Positions 45,934 through 59,200 of a DNA stretch of 64,000 bases are shown piece after piece. The position numbers and the translations under genes are program-made. This stretch comes from Rostratula benghalensis. Taxonomy: Eukaryota; Chordata; Aves; Charadriiformes; Rostratulidae. The stretch's first letter is position 1; every line of letters begins with the position of its first letter. Under the pieces are notes generated by a model. That model made no database searches, was not told the origin of the DNA, and saw only the letters and a program-made list of their open reading frames with translations. Location of the stretch: positions 1,102,716 to 1,166,715 of the forward strand of contig VXAI01000136.1 in assembly GCA_013399305.1 (NCBI GenBank), written 5' to 3'.

Positions 45934-48599
45934 GAGGCAATGGGACAGCACATCTAACTTGCAGAAGTGCTCATTGCTTCTAGCTGCAGCCCAAGCCACT
46001 GAGAGCTGTGCTGTGGACTGATAAATACTCTGAGAACAGGAGAAGGAAATGCAGTGCCTTTATTCTGAGACGTCAAAAATTAAATTGTTCCTTTGATCCA
46101 GTCCTCTGGGCCTCGGTTCCCCCCTCAACAGACTAAATCTGGGACCGCTCGGATGTCACAGCAGATTTATGAAAAGAACTTTGTGTGTGTCTGTGAAGCT
46201 TGCAGGGGTGTGAGGAAGCTAATAGTCTTATTTTCCTGGCGGGGTTTTGAAGTGTGCAGCAAGGTTATCCACAGTGCAGACACGGGGTGCAGATACAAGG
46301 AAATACTATTTAGAGGTTTGCCTGCTGTGCCCCGTTCTCCGTGTGCACCGAGTGAGTTGTGAAACCTGTAAAAATAATAATATATGTTCAGCTGTAATTA
46401 AAGGCTTCACCATAATGCATGAGCACAGGGGAGGCAAATGAAGGTTTGTGCGTGTGCAATTATTGAATAACTTTCTAAATGGCAGCATCTTGCTAAAGCA
46501 GCTAAAGGATCAGGCTAATTTAGCAGGTGAGGGAGAAGGCCTGGAGCACCATTCTGTGCAGAAACAGTCTTACTCCCTACAACACGGTTTTCTTTTCTTT
46601 CCCAAGGCTTGGTGCATTTGCTTCGTTTTTTTTTTTTATTTATTTTCTGTATTTGAGAAAGGGAATATGAAAATAGTTCTTTGGTTTTTCGTCCGGGCAG
46701 AGGCCACTTGCTGCTTTGTATTTATACGTTCCTCAACACCAGGGACACCATTACTGGTGGCCATTTGATCCTACCCTATCACACACAATAAATCATGTTC
46801 TGAGCTCCAGACTGCAGGGTGACTGTATGTTTACACATGCACATGAACACGTGTGTTTTAAAGAGCCCTATACCACAATTTGTTCTGTTAGATTTGACTG
46901 CAGTTAAGTGAAAAATGTGCTTATTTTTTCCTACGGAAATTTCTAACAATTTTTTTTTTCTCAGAATGCGTGTACAAAATTTAATTTGGAGGCCTTTCTA
47001 AAATCTCAGAAGCTGAAAATATTTCTTTACATCACAGAAGGACCATTTGGATTTAATTTCCACTTTTGCATGAAGACATCATATGGGAGAAAAGAAATAG
47101 AGGTGAAATTGTGACTCCACAGAAATTGAATTTTTCCATAGCTTTCAGTGAAATTGGAATTTTGCCTTCCATGCAGGAAAGAGCATTTAGCTGTGAATAT
47201 TATGACTTTGTCTGCTACGTTTCACTCTCCTGACAAAGTTTGTACAGCTATTTTTAGCCTCACCTGTATATTCTTATCTATAGCTTCTGAAATTGGTGCT
47301 GTTGTGCAAAAGCAGTAGCTGCCTTCCCCTCTTCATGCCCAGAAACCGCTATAAGGCTGAGATATGCCTGAAAGGATAAATGAAGTAAGAAAGTGCATCT
47401 AAAACACAGTGCAGGGAGCTGGGCATTTAATTGCCCCTACCTCTTTATAATCCCCATCTGTAGAGAGCACACCATAAAATCAGTTACTGCTCCCTCCCCG
47501 TAGTCTCAGCGGACGTTGCAGAAGTCAGTCTGCACTCCCAATGAACCACCACTGCTTTTCTGCACCATTTAAGAGCCCTGGGCAAGGTTATGTCAGCATC
47601 AATACTTCTGTGGTTGTCTGCAGTGACCTTTCCTGGGCTCTAAGAGGAAATCACTGTGCTGGTCTCTGGTTCAGTGTAGGCGACTTGGGTGCAAATGCCC
47701 TTACCTCAGAGAAGTTTCTCTTCGCTGCTGCACCAACCCAAGTTGAACCTGGACAGCTTGGCAGAGTGCTTTTAGTCTCCAGCCCTGACCTGTGGAGCTC
47801 TTTTCCAAACCAGTGGAGACAGACACCTGAGAAACCCCTGCACCGTGCAGGGAGTTTGCAACTCCCAGTGTGGGCACGAGGACCACGTACAAGAACAGGG
47901 AAATTTGGGATCATCTTTCTTCAGCCCGTGTAGGACACGGGAAGAGACAGGAAGAACAGCATATGGTAAGGAGAAAAATAACATTCAGATGCCTGTCAGT
48001 GATGCCTAGATTCATCACAATAGTGCCTTGTAACCTTTCCTAAGGTTAAAGTTTCTGCCCTGGAGTTCTCAAAAGCCAAACAGGACCAATAGGCCAAGCA
48101 GGTACCTGAAAGGTGAAAAGAACAGGAAAAAATGAGCTAAGCAGAACTTTTCTGTGCCTGCTCTCCTAGCTTATAGTAGCAGGCAGCTCAGTAAAGGTAA
48201 TTTTATGTCTTTATGTTGTATCACTGGGTGCTAGGTTTTTCTTAGGTGCAGGACTTGTCAAAACATTGACTTAAATTTGTTCCAAACTATTTCTTTGCTT
48301 CTTTGCTTGGCGTAATAAACCATTAGAAAGATAAGAAATGCAATAATAACTTTTTTTTTGAGTTCCAGAGGCTTCAAATCTCATAAGAGAGGAGCACTGT
48401 ATTACATGTTATTTATTTATGTCGGGACCTTGATCTGAAGTTACTCCAACAAATAAGATCAGTTCACAGCAAAGTAGGCAGAGCAGCGTAAAAGGAGAAG
48501 AAACATCCTGCAGGAAAACAGGTTCCTGATCTGGGCACAAATCATATTTATTAGAATTATTAGGGTTATGGACTTTGAGAAAATGCAATATAAAAAGTG
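45934..48599. other. Unique AT-rich DNA
   Basis: No gene supported. The part at 46355-46530 (GCTGTAATTAAAGGC, CATAATGCATGAGC, GCAATTATTGAATAAC) is rich in homeodomain-type cores and could be regulatory. T runs lie near 46626-46636 and 46951-46960. Confidence 0.5.
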
Positions 48600-48860
48600 A
48601 GGTTTCAGCCTATGCAATTGTGGATGGTGGATGCATTAGAGAGCCTGCTCCTAAGTCATGCAGATGGGCTTGCTACAGAGAAGACTAATTTTTTCAAAAG
48701 CTAATTAAAAGTATTTATGAGATTGTATTATAAAGAAAATTTAAACAGCAGGATGTTTGAAAGTCCATGCATTCATAGCACTGCTATGCTATTAGGTGAT
48801 CATCCTGCAGATTATTAGGACATAAGTAATTACATACTCTCACTCTAATAAAGAGTGCAC
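48600..48860. promoter_or_regulatory. Candidate conserved non-coding block
   Basis: Contains AAGCTAATTAAAAGTATTTA, CATGCATTCATAGCA, ATTAGGTGATCATCC and AAGTAATTACATAC, a cluster of TAATTA-type cores with palindromic flanks and no repeat signature. It has the look of a conserved developmental enhancer, but this is composition only. Confidence 0.28.
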
Positions 48861-51800
48861 TGAACTGGAATCAAGAAACCTGGTTTCTGTCATTGAGTCT
48901 TTCATTGATTTATTGAGTATTATATTTTATACAATATCTCTTTGGGCTCCAGTCTGGGTGTGGAGACTCATGGAGAGTAAGTTGTGGTCCAGACAAGATG
49001 ACACTGTCATCAAAAGCTCCCAAATAGTGGCTGAGAGCATTCTACATTGTATGGAGACCAGCATGATAGTGACTTCTACCAACCAAAAGGAGCAGTTTGC
49101 TAAAAACCTGAAAATTATTCAGCCTCGAGGGAAGAGCTCTATGGGAGATTTGAGTTTTCAGATGGAAAATCTGATTTTTCTTGAATCTGTTTTGCTTGGT
49201 TAAGAACCCAGTTTGACATCAAAATGAGGTGTTAACAGAGACCTTTCTAGCAGCTGTACCTCAGTCTCATTGGAAGAGACAGGCAGTTCCTGCCAACAGA
49301 TGTAAAGGCAGACAACAGTAGCAAGGAAACCATCATCTGTGGGCTTTGTGTGCTGTGCTGCCTCAAGGAATTCCTGCCAACTCTGTGCTCCTCTTCTCCT
49401 GGCCAGCAGGAGTATCCTCAGGCATGTACATGTACTCTGAGACCAGAAAGATTAATTACTTCTGAGGAATCAGACTTTTGCAAACTTCATTGAGCTCACC
49501 CTATAGTTTAAAAAAAAAAAAAAAAAAAATTAATGTTGAAGCATTATTTGTATTATGATATTATGCTTACTCTGTCTCATTAAAAAATGCAAGGAGTTCT
49601 TAGGTTGTGCGTATGGGTGGGAATGTTTTATTGGTTGGTTTATTTCTATGAATAAGATCCACTTTAATGGGAACAGAATATTTATTTTCTCACAGAGGGA
49701 TTAATATGGCATAATATAGTACAAGTTTTGTCACATAGCTATATTCAATGCCACTATAACCTGATTTGAGATAAAATATAGAAGTACATAAGGGAACATC
49801 TGATTTTATAGCTTTTAAATTCAGTATAATATAAACTCAGCTCTCTCACTGAGAATTAAATCCATTACAGGACAGAAATTTTTTGAAGAAAGAACAAATC
49901 CATTATTCAATATGAGGAGTTCAGGACATGGTGTTTTTCTTTAGATTCATTGCTTCTCTGTAATGTTGTTTTAGAGAAACTTTGGGTTTTTTTATAGTAT
50001 GAAAATAACTTCTCTTTATTGGTGATTTTTGATCTGATTTTTCTTAACTGCAGGACCACCTAAACGTTTTAAAGAGATTTATTGACCGTGCAATGTGATA
50101 CTGAGAAGTCAGAAGAAGGAACAATAGATCTGAGTTGTTGTGTTAGAGACAGTCATGTGTTATGGATGGCACTGAAAATACCAATAACCTGTGATTTAGC
50201 TCATTGCTGAAATAAGTGGATGCCAAGCACATTGTAAGTCTGTTTTTTGAAGACCAGTTTTTTGGGAACAAATCAGGAGTACTAAACATTTAGGAGTGAA
50301 TACTAAATGCACTAAACCTAACACCACCACTCCTGCTTGTGGAACTAAAACTATGGAACTTAGTGAAAGAGGTGGACATTATTTCTGGGAATTTCAACAT
50401 GTATTAGGTACAAAATGCTTCTACAAATCAAACGCTTGCTTTCCTGCCTAAACCTGGATGAAATAATTTTGATAACCGTCCCAGTTTTGTTTTTCTCTCT
50501 GGACCAAGGCCATGCTAGATCCCAAGAAGCACCTATGGGCCTTGTTTTTCATTCCTTAGCCTAGTGGTAGCCCTCCTATCAGCCAACAGATGTTAATTCC
50601 TCCTCTACTTCACCTAACCTATGTGTACAGCCTAACCACTTGCTTTTAAATAGAACACAATGTTTTTTCAGTCTGCCCTGTCACCCGATGTGTCAAAAAG
50701 GGACAAGCAATGTCTCTGAGGAGAAATCTCTGAGGGAATGTTGTGTTAGAAGTTTCCTGAACTAACAAATAGACAACAACTTCCTTTATGTTTTAATTTC
50801 TGGACTCGCATTAATGGGTTTGCAGTTCCTAAAGTGGATGTAGCCTCAGAGTTCGTGTTGCTTTTGCTGCTTACTCCCACATTCAGTTCATAGCAGGGTC
50901 CTCATGCATATTGGACCTTCTATATTTCAGCGTGTCTTAAGATATTTTCCCATTTTAAGTGAATAATGAAGTGTGTAGTGGCCTCTGATCACATGCATTT
51001 GTGGTGAGGCTGAAAAACAGAGACCAAGGCTGGAGACTCCAGGTTCTGTTATCAGAGGTTGCTGAGGAACCACAGAATGTGTCACCAGGTCCTTAACCTC
51101 TGTCACACTCATGTTCCTTTAGCTGACAGAGCAGAGATTTTGCAATATATGGAAGAGTATGTGCCTCAGAGCAGAAGAAAGCTGTTCGTCGTAAGGGTGA
51201 GAATGTACAGTCTTTGGATACCTGCACAGTAGGATTGTGGCTGTTTTGGGACTTGCCAGTTGGTGGAAAACTTGATGAATGGTTTGAAAACATTTTTTTT
51301 TTTTTTTTTTGGCAATTATTATGTAGTGCATAGTAAAGACATGTTTTTCCCTGCAGATACCAAAAGGAGGGAGAGAAATCATGGTGTTAGACTGGAAACA
51401 GCAGCCGAATACAGGTGATTGCCCTAAAAAGTCAGGAGAGCTTTGTGGACCAGTGGCTGCCAGTTTATAAATGGCATCTGTGCTGCCATGGACGTGAAGC
51501 TCATTATTTGGGAACTATCTGTTTAATGGCCATTCCCTGTCTGGTTTGTTGTAATTTCCACAAATAACAGTAGTAACATAAAGGGCTTTTATAGCAAATG
51601 GTGGACCTGCTTTTGACATTGGAAATCACATTTAGGTGGCTGCTGCAGATCAGCTTGTCTAAATGTTGTTTAATTGAGTCTGAAAGTAGCTGAAAATTTA
51701 CTAAAAAACCTCCTTTCACAAACCAAGAGGACAGCTGAAACCACTGCTGTTCAGTGGGCTCTGAAGAGAAACTTTTGTTGTTGTGATTCATCCGAAGAGT

Positions 51801-54015
51801 TTAGAAAAGCATTTGCTTTCTGCAGTTTTTTCCCTCATTTTATCAGGGCCTCTGTGTTTTCTCCTGTTATCCCAGCTTCTGTTTCCTCTTCTGTTTGGTT
51901 CCATTTTATCACTGAAAAAGAAAGGGAAGAGATAAAGAGAAAAGACATAAAGAGGTAAAAGAGGTGGTATTAATTTAACATTTTATTGGAAACTTATTCA
52001 TTTCTAAGGAGAATGGGTTGGGGTTTTTTTTGTTTTTTTTTTTGAAACCCAAGGAAAACAGTTTTTAACAACATGAAGTGCACAAAATAATGCTTTCAAC
52101 TTTTCCTGTGGAAAATAAAAAAAAAAAAAAAAGTGAAGCTCAAGTACCTCCTTAATATGCAAATAACTAAATTCACAGTGCTTAAGAATAAAAGATGAAG
52201 GGACTCAAACCTCCCTAACAGAGAACTTTTGGATAGCTCTGCAACTGGCCTCAGCATCACTCACCAAAGATGCTTGGAGGACTGCTCAGCTCTCTGAGCC
52301 ATCAGAGCTGCCTCGGGGTCTCCAGCCCAGCCTCCAGCTGCCTGTCCAGATGAATGTGGCTCACTCAAAGGTCCTCAGACACTTCAGAGTATCTAAGTGG
52401 CACTGGTAGCCTAGGTTTAGGCACCTGAACAGAGCCCCAGGGCTATGCTTCAGCTTCACTCATTTGGATGTCCAGAGTGTGCTCTAGGTACCTCCACTCC
52501 CATACTGAATAGAGACCCAGGTCTGAATTTGTCTACGCAGAAACATCCAGTGTCACTTGAAATGCCCTTGGAAATTGGAAGCATCTCTGTGGGGCTGGCA
52601 GATACTAGTGTGGGTGAGCAGAATCGCTTCATCAACTTCCTCAACTGCACTGGGTTTCTGCACATTGCTTCCAGACAGTCACCTCCACCCCAGGGCTTTC
52701 CACTGAGGCCTCTCAGCTGGGGCTGGCAGCCTCCTGGGTGGCACCTGAGCTCTCACACCCCACATGCTCAGCCAGGAACAGATGGGGAAAGTACTCAGGG
52801 TGCACATACTGCAAACCAGACCCTGACTGCCCAAGTAGCAACTGGATAAAACCACAGTCTTGTCCTCCTTTCTCCTTTCTTGAGAAATCATGGAGGAGGA
52901 GAGCCAGGACAGCAAAGTGGTGGTCTTGCTGTGTTGCAGGGAAGGAGCATCACTCTTCTCTGTAACCTGAGTAACAGCCATGGATGGCTAGGTGACTCCT
53001 ACCAGCTCTGTCTTTAAGCACAGCTGCTGCTCTGAGTATGGCAGGCAAACAGTTTGTAAAATTGATTTATAAGGGAAGAGGTCACAGGAAATCCTTCTTG
53101 TGTAGCACAGTCTGGTTTGTATATAACTAGGACACGGGGGCAAATTTTTGGCACCTTCTGCCAGCCTACTTTTTGGAATGGTGAGTGGGTAAATCAGCAT
53201 CATTCTCTGAATTGCACTGAGGGAAGACTGCACTGAGCAGTGGTCTAATTGTAGAGATGCTTACCTGAATCCCTGAACTGTATCAAGGCAAGCAGTTTCA
53301 GGATCACTTTTCCTAGGTATAAGAAGCCCCTCTGGTGAAAAGTAGAGAGAAGCTGACCTTTAAGTACCTCAGAAGCATTTGTCCTAGAAAACAAAGTTAC
53401 TATATTTGCAAGGAGAAAAAAAATTAATAAAAATCACGTGGACATCCAGGTCTGACATAAAACCTTGAGTAGCTGTGTAGTCCAACCCTAGATCACAATA
53501 ATTTTCTGTGTTTTCTCATGCAATGGGTAGGGAAACTGAGACATGGTACAAGTTTTCACAGGAGGGAATGAGATGCTGACGTGAGCCTCACACATGTATC
53601 TTATCCCCCATCTATTCTTTCCAGGAGTCAGGTTGAAGTGGGAGTGTGCTATGAAATCTTTTCTAGTAAACCCTGAAACGTACCAGGAGAGGGTGTGCAG
53701 TTAATTACTGAATCTCAGGTTAAACTTCTCCTATCTTCTCCTTAGGGATACAAATCTTCTGAGTGACAATGCAGAAGCTCTCCAGATTTGGAGTCACAGT
53801 GAAAGAAAATGCAGTCCTTTACTTAGTACATGAAATAAAGCAGACACTAGCTCTCCTCTCCACTGAAACCTTGATGAGGAAGAATAAAAAGCAACCCCAA
53901 GACTAATTTGCTAAGTTTTCAACTGTAAAATACTGCACATTTACTATTTTTGTAACATTGCAACCCTCCTGCACAGGGGAGGAATAGATTATGACCCTTC
54001 TTTCCACACTATTCC
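48861..54015. other. Unique AT-rich DNA with poly-A/T tracts
   Basis: No gene supported; frames reach 134 codons (52445-52849). Homopolymers: A20 at 49510-49529, T18 at 51293-51310, A17 at 52116-52132. A weak MIR-like segment (GGTAGGGAAACTGAGACATG) lies near 53527. Confidence 0.5.
49510..49529. repeat. Poly-A tract (20)
   Basis: Uninterrupted run of 20 A. Confidence 0.95.
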
Positions 54016-54235
54016 TGATTTATATCCATCTGAGCGGTATTATTTTTGAGGCTGCAGAGGTTCATCATAAAAGTGCTGACCCAGCCACTTGTGCAGCTGT
54101 GATAAATATTGCATGAGATATCCATATATGCAGAAATCTTTTATGGAACATTAATCACTGCTAACCTAATGGTGTGGGATACTTTACTATTTTGTAAGTA
54201 CTAAATGATTCATTAAAAAAGCTGATTTGTTCTGA
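54016..54235. promoter_or_regulatory. Candidate conserved non-coding block
   Basis: A dense set of motifs: GCTGTGATAAATATTGCATG, GATATCCATATATGCAG, GGAACATTAATCACTGC, ACTAAATGATTCATTAAAAA. There is no repeat signature or coding potential. Proposed as a possible enhancer from motif density alone. Confidence 0.3.
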
Positions 54236-55506
54236 ACTTTGACCCACACAGAGATACAGGAGCAGCAGAACTTCACTTTGAATGTGAACTCTTTCAGGAG
54301 AGGGATTGGGCAGAGGTCAGCTTTCCTCTCTTGTTTCTTGTCCCTTTTTCTTTCCCATAAACTTTCTCTGGAGTCCCCAACCTAAAGAAGGGCTCATGCA
54401 CCACGTAGAGGTACAGAGCATAAACACTCAAAACTTTAATTTATAATGCTGGACCTCAGATACTCCAGCAGCACTTACTCATTTTCCCTCAGCTGCAAAT
54501 CTTTACTCTTCCTGGTCCTGTTTTTCTTCTTGCCCCAGGCTTAGACCAAGCCTTAGGCAATATTCATCTGAGTGATTGCAAAGGCATGATTCACATCAGG
54601 AAAGTCAGGCATCTACTTACTTTGGCATGTGTGACACTGAGAACTTACTGGCTATATGACAAGCCTTTCTTCAAGCAGAAGGGGAGGCTTTGCATGAGCC
54701 TTCCCCTTGTGTAGCCATCAGTGGCAAACAATGCTCAGGTGATGCTCTGTGCTTGTCATTTACATATCCCACCTTTACTTGGGCCACCTCCCATCTGAAT
54801 TTCCTATCTCATAATGAAGAGAAATAGGTCTTTGGGGATGAATTCTCTCACCCTAAAATAGGACAGAGAAGCTGTGAAAGCTATGATCTAAGTGCACCTG
54901 CTTCTCTTCACCGTCTGTAAAAAAAGCCACAGCAAGTTGCTGGGATACAGACATTTATAGATAGATGAGGTGATCTCATCTGTAAGCATTGGGTTCATCC
55001 ATATGGACCATGTGAGATGCCCTAGGGCATCGTGTCTGTCCCTCATTGTCCCCTCAAGGAAGGTTCTGATGTGGTGCTGGATCACCCAGTCCTGCAGGTG
55101 TCCCCAGGCCCTTGGACCCTTCCAGGGACATCAGACACCCACGTATGGGTAAGTGAATTGAGTCTTTGGTGTCATTCATTTGTACTCCTCCCTGTGCTTT
55201 GCAGGGTTTCTATTTGAAGAATAAAAATAATCCCTCTTGTCAACACTTCAAGAGAATAAGAACTTAGTTTTACAAGACCCTGTTGCAAGTCCTGGAAATC
55301 AGAGTCAAAGATGAACTTCTGAACTGTGGTCTCAAAAATGTGAGAATTCTTTTTCCTCTTACTGGCAAGCAGGACAGCAGCTCATGCAGTCCAGTTGCAG
55401 ACCAGTGACATTTAAGCTAGAAGGGTACTGGGCTTGTGCAGATCACAGACATTTTCATCACCCTGTGGACCATGGCTGACCTTCAGGTGCTTGCTCCCTT
55501 CCTTGG
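54236..55506. other. Unique non-coding DNA
   Basis: Single-copy sequence up to the LTR target site. No exon or repeat recognised. Confidence 0.5.
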
Positions 55507-55511
55507 CTGAC
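55507..55511. repeat. Target-site duplication, left (CTGAC)
   Basis: CTGAC immediately before the LTR, repeated exactly at 56244-56248 after it. A 5-bp duplication fits ERVL-type integration. Confidence 0.75.
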
Positions 55512-55823
55512 TCTCCTGGTTTGAGATAAACCACAACCAATTTTCTGTTTAGTAATTTTACTTTTTTAGCTGGGCCTCTCCTAACTAACTAAACTCTGAA
55601 ATTAACACACACTGGTCAGAAACTGCTCACTCTCACAGTGATAAGACCTGATCATACCAAGAAATGATGTGCAGAGAGGTCCTTGCTTATACTTATTGCT
55701 AGAACAACCAAGGCCAGGGAATTTTGTTATTTGCCCCTTTGGAGGGTCAGAAGTGGAAAAGTGTAGAGAGGTCACCCAAAACTGACCAACTGGGATATTC
55801 CATCCCATCTGCATCATGCTTAA

Positions 55824-55830
55824 TATAAAA
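55824..55830 (+). promoter_or_regulatory. LTR TATA box (TATAAAA)
   Basis: TATAAAA in the middle of the LTR, in the place expected for the U3 promoter. It is intact, so residual promoter activity is possible. Confidence 0.6.
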
Positions 55831-56123
55831 GCTGAGGGATCAAAGGGTCAACTCTCTTCCTTCAGTGGCAGATGTCCAAGGAGGACCCAGTCTCTTTGTC
55901 TGCCTTTGATCTTCATCTGGGCATTCCTGACTCCAGTTCTGGAATCCACCTCCTGTTGGTCACCAAGTCCAGTCTGGGACTTTTCCCGATATCTGCTGGT
56001 GATCTGATCATCCTGCTGGGAGTTTGATACAGTTTTGTATACATTGCATCTATTTCATTATTTTCTTCCTTTTTTTTTCCCCCCCGGTTTGTTTCTTTGT
56101 TTGAATATTAGTATTAATACTTC

Positions 56124-56129
56124 ATTAAA
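56124..56129 (+). promoter_or_regulatory. LTR poly-A signal (ATTAAA)
   Basis: ATTAAA about 300 bases after the TATA box and 115 bases before the LTR end, the usual place for the R-region polyadenylation signal in this LTR type. Confidence 0.55.
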
Positions 56130-56243
56130 GTAGTTGAGCTCAGTCTACATAAATTTCCTTATCCTCTTCCTCTCTCTTCTTTTTAGGAGGATGAAGGGCC
56201 ATCTGTCAGTCTGGTTTTGGTAAATTTGGCTGAAACTACAACA

Positions 56244-56248
56244 CTGAC
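56244..56248. repeat. Target-site duplication, right (CTGAC)
   Basis: Exact copy of 55507-55511, directly after the ...ACAACA end of the LTR. Confidence 0.75.
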
Positions 56249-59200
56249 TCTGCCCATTTGCTTCCCACAATGGTTTCATGGGGAAGTGTGGAAACTTTCT
56301 CCTTCCCCTTACTGCTGCCCCAGCGAGGAACATCTGCTGAGCTGTGTGTATCTGCCAGCTGGAACTGCTGGCACAGATCTCCCCTGGGCAGGCAGACCCT
56401 TGCACTTCCATGTACCAGCTGAACACCTGTGTGTTATAAGACATTCGAGGATTTATGGAAAGCAGGGCTATATTTGTATGGAAAACCACCTCTGGTTTCA
56501 GACTTCTTCTCTAAAGCTGGATTTTTATTTTATTTTATTTTTTAATTTTTGCTGGGAGATGTTGAAACAGAGCATTTGGGTGTCAGATGTCGGATTTGTT
56601 TCTCAGCAGGGTTTTGCTTTCACAGCGCGGATGGAATTTCTTGGATCTTTTTATAAAAGGATCATTATACACCATAATCTAGACTTGATTCTCCATACAG
56701 AGTGTAACTTGACCACAGATAACCTGTAACATAGAACACAATGCACCCATGTACTCTTATTTGATGCTAGAGAAACAAAATTTAACAATAGCAATCAAGG
56801 CAACTAATTGAGAAATAAAAATACAGAAACCCTATGCTGCATTTTAGCAATGCTGGAAGCTCTTACTATTATGTCTTTCATTTTCCTGTCAATAACTGTA
56901 TTTTTGATTTCTCTTCATATATAACTGCATAGAAAAACTCATACTTTAGGCTAGCTTAAAAGAGAAGTAACTTTGTGAACATCTTGCTGGAGTTTTTAAA
57001 TGTTAATGAGCCAGAGTGAAGTTCTTGCTGGGGGCAACCCACGCATCTTGGCAAACTGTAAACAGCAGGGGAATTACAGAGGATGGTGCAAGGTGGTATA
57101 ATTATCTGTAATGGTCTGGATTACTGAAAGGAAGATGCAGGCAGGTTGTAGGGGATATACTCTAAGCACTGGTCAGCTGAAGCTCTGGAGCAGTCCCCAG
57201 GTTTGATGGGTCCGGTGTTGTTGCAATGGAAATCAGAGGACCTTCTTAAGGGACAAGAAATTGTTAAGAAAAAGTGGTGCAGCAACAAAGTGCTGTGCTT
57301 GTACGATGGGTCCAGGCAGCTGGCCTTCTTCGTGTGGTCCCGTCCCTGTGAGGTTATAGTATGTCCAGCAAACTGGAAAAAGAGAGGAGTGAGGAGCTGG
57401 TTACCACCATTGGAACAGTTTGTTTGCCCTACTGCTCTCTACCTCACCCCAAAATACTCTAAAGAACAAGGTTAACTGTTCATTTTTGCTCCTGAGGTCA
57501 AACCAGAACTATTGTTGCATATACAATGCAAACAATGTCCATTGGGTGTCCAATAAATTCAGCTCTTCTAGGAAACCTTAGGTTTACTTTAGGAGATTCC
57601 CTGTGTTGTCCATACCCCAGAGAGCTAAGCTACCCATCAGAGAAACTACAGCTTACAGACCTTTCATCCCAAAGCAACTTGATGAGCAACCCTTTCGAGA
57701 CACAAAAAGTGAAGCATCATTGGTCAAGACTGTTTTTTTTTTTAAAAAAAATAAAGTCCTTGTTCCTTTTGATGTTTTGCTGTCATGAGGAGAGAAGATT
57801 TTAATGTAAATTTGTTAAATAAAGAGAAATTCTAACGGCTATTACTAGAGTAAAACATGTGGTTGTGCTCATAAAAAGTTCTATAATACTGGAAAGGACA
57901 TCTTTGTTCTGAAGTTAGAATACACTGGAATCAAATTGCTAATGTCACTCTAGAAGGAGCTAAAGATGTTTTGGAAGTGTTTGCCCACTGGTGAAAGTCC
58001 ATGGGAAGCCCAACTTTCCTGCCTCTCATCAGAACTAACAAAGCCTTTCAGAGAAGGAGTCTTCTCAGGAGGTGGGATAATGGTCAAAGAGGGGACCTGA
58101 AATTCTGCTCTCTCTGGTTCAAATCATGGCCCTGACCCTCAGGCTGTAATTTCTTAGCTACAACTAAAGAACCACAAAAGCAGGGTGAAAATAACATGGG
58201 AACCACGGAACCACATCATGGGTGGTGGGCATGTGCGACAGTTCCTGCTGCTGCTGAGGAATAAAAGAGGCCATGGCAGTAAAAGCCTGGCATCTCTCTC
58301 TTTTCTTGGGGCTGGCAATGATTATTTATGCAAAATGGAGCAATTCCCACAGGAAATTGCAGAGACAGAGGAGAGCCTGGCTGGTGGAGGGGCGCACAGA
58401 CCAATCTGTGCTGTTTCTCTCTGCCTTCCCCATTTTAATCGTATGTTTTGTTTCTGTTGAAATTGGTACAGGCACCCCTTAAAAATGGCTCCATTGTGAA
58501 TGATTCTCATTTTCCTGCCAAAAAGTCATTTTAGTGGGAAATGCTGGAAAATCCTTTCGTTTGCTGGCAGTCCTTCCTCGTGGAAGACCAGCTGCTCATT
58601 TATGTTAACAGAGCAGGTCTTGATTCCTCAAGGGAAATACACTCTACCAGCAAAGCCTGCCCAGATACAAGTGCAAAAGCATAGGAAAGCCATTGAGGAA
58701 AAAGACAAAGATACAGAGACAATATTTTTGGCTGCAAGAGTGTCTGGCTTTGCTTAGGGAATGATTCCCAACCTTGTGACACCGTTTGCAGCAACATTTC
58801 CTCTTGTTAAGAGTATTTTTGGCCACTCTGGGCCCATCATGCCAACCTGTGCTGATTCTTCAGGCTTTTGATCTTTCTCCTCCAAATTAGGAGTTTCTGA
58901 CTGACACCCAGTTTGCTCATTTCTTTAGGAGGGGCTGTGGGAAATGTCCCTGACAGGCTGGTCTTGTAGACAGAGACAGGGATGGTTGATGTCATCTGTC
59001 AGGAAACCAGTCAATAATACACAAAACTCTGAGTACTGCAGACTTGTTGGCAGGAGGCTTAGATACAGGTATCACACAGGCACCAATGAACCCCTGACAC
59101 CTACAGAGGCAATTTTCTCACCAGGGGCCATTTAATGCTTTTTGTCTGGTGTCTGTATTCCTGTCTGCTCTTCACCTCCCTCTTCCCTCCACTCTCTTTA

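Larger units (their letters stand above)
55512..56243 (+). mobile_element. Solo LTR, ERVL-like endogenous retrovirus
   Basis: A 732-base LTR of a bird endogenous retrovirus. It starts TCTCCTGGTTTGAGATAAAC (the canonical TG is now TC) and ends GGCTGAAACTACAACA. The interior has the usual avian ERVL-like LTR pattern: ACTGACCAACTGGGATATTC, a TATA box in TTAATATAAAAGCTGAGG, and a poly-A signal ATTAAA near the end. No second LTR, primer-binding site or internal viral gene lies in the flanks. It is therefore a solo LTR left by recombination between the two LTRs of a provirus. The flanking 5-bp repeats show the insertion ends exactly. Orientation follows from the order TATA box then poly-A signal. 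Confidence 0.85.

Noticed and set aside
53500..53585. Possible MIR/L2 fragment (GGGAAACTGAGACATGG)
   Set aside because: Only one short stretch matches; the rest of the expected order is missing, so it is too weak to list as an element.
56217..56729. 170-codon open frame
   Set aside because: It starts inside the last bases of the solo LTR, has no recognisable domain, and later contains T-rich low-complexity sequence.
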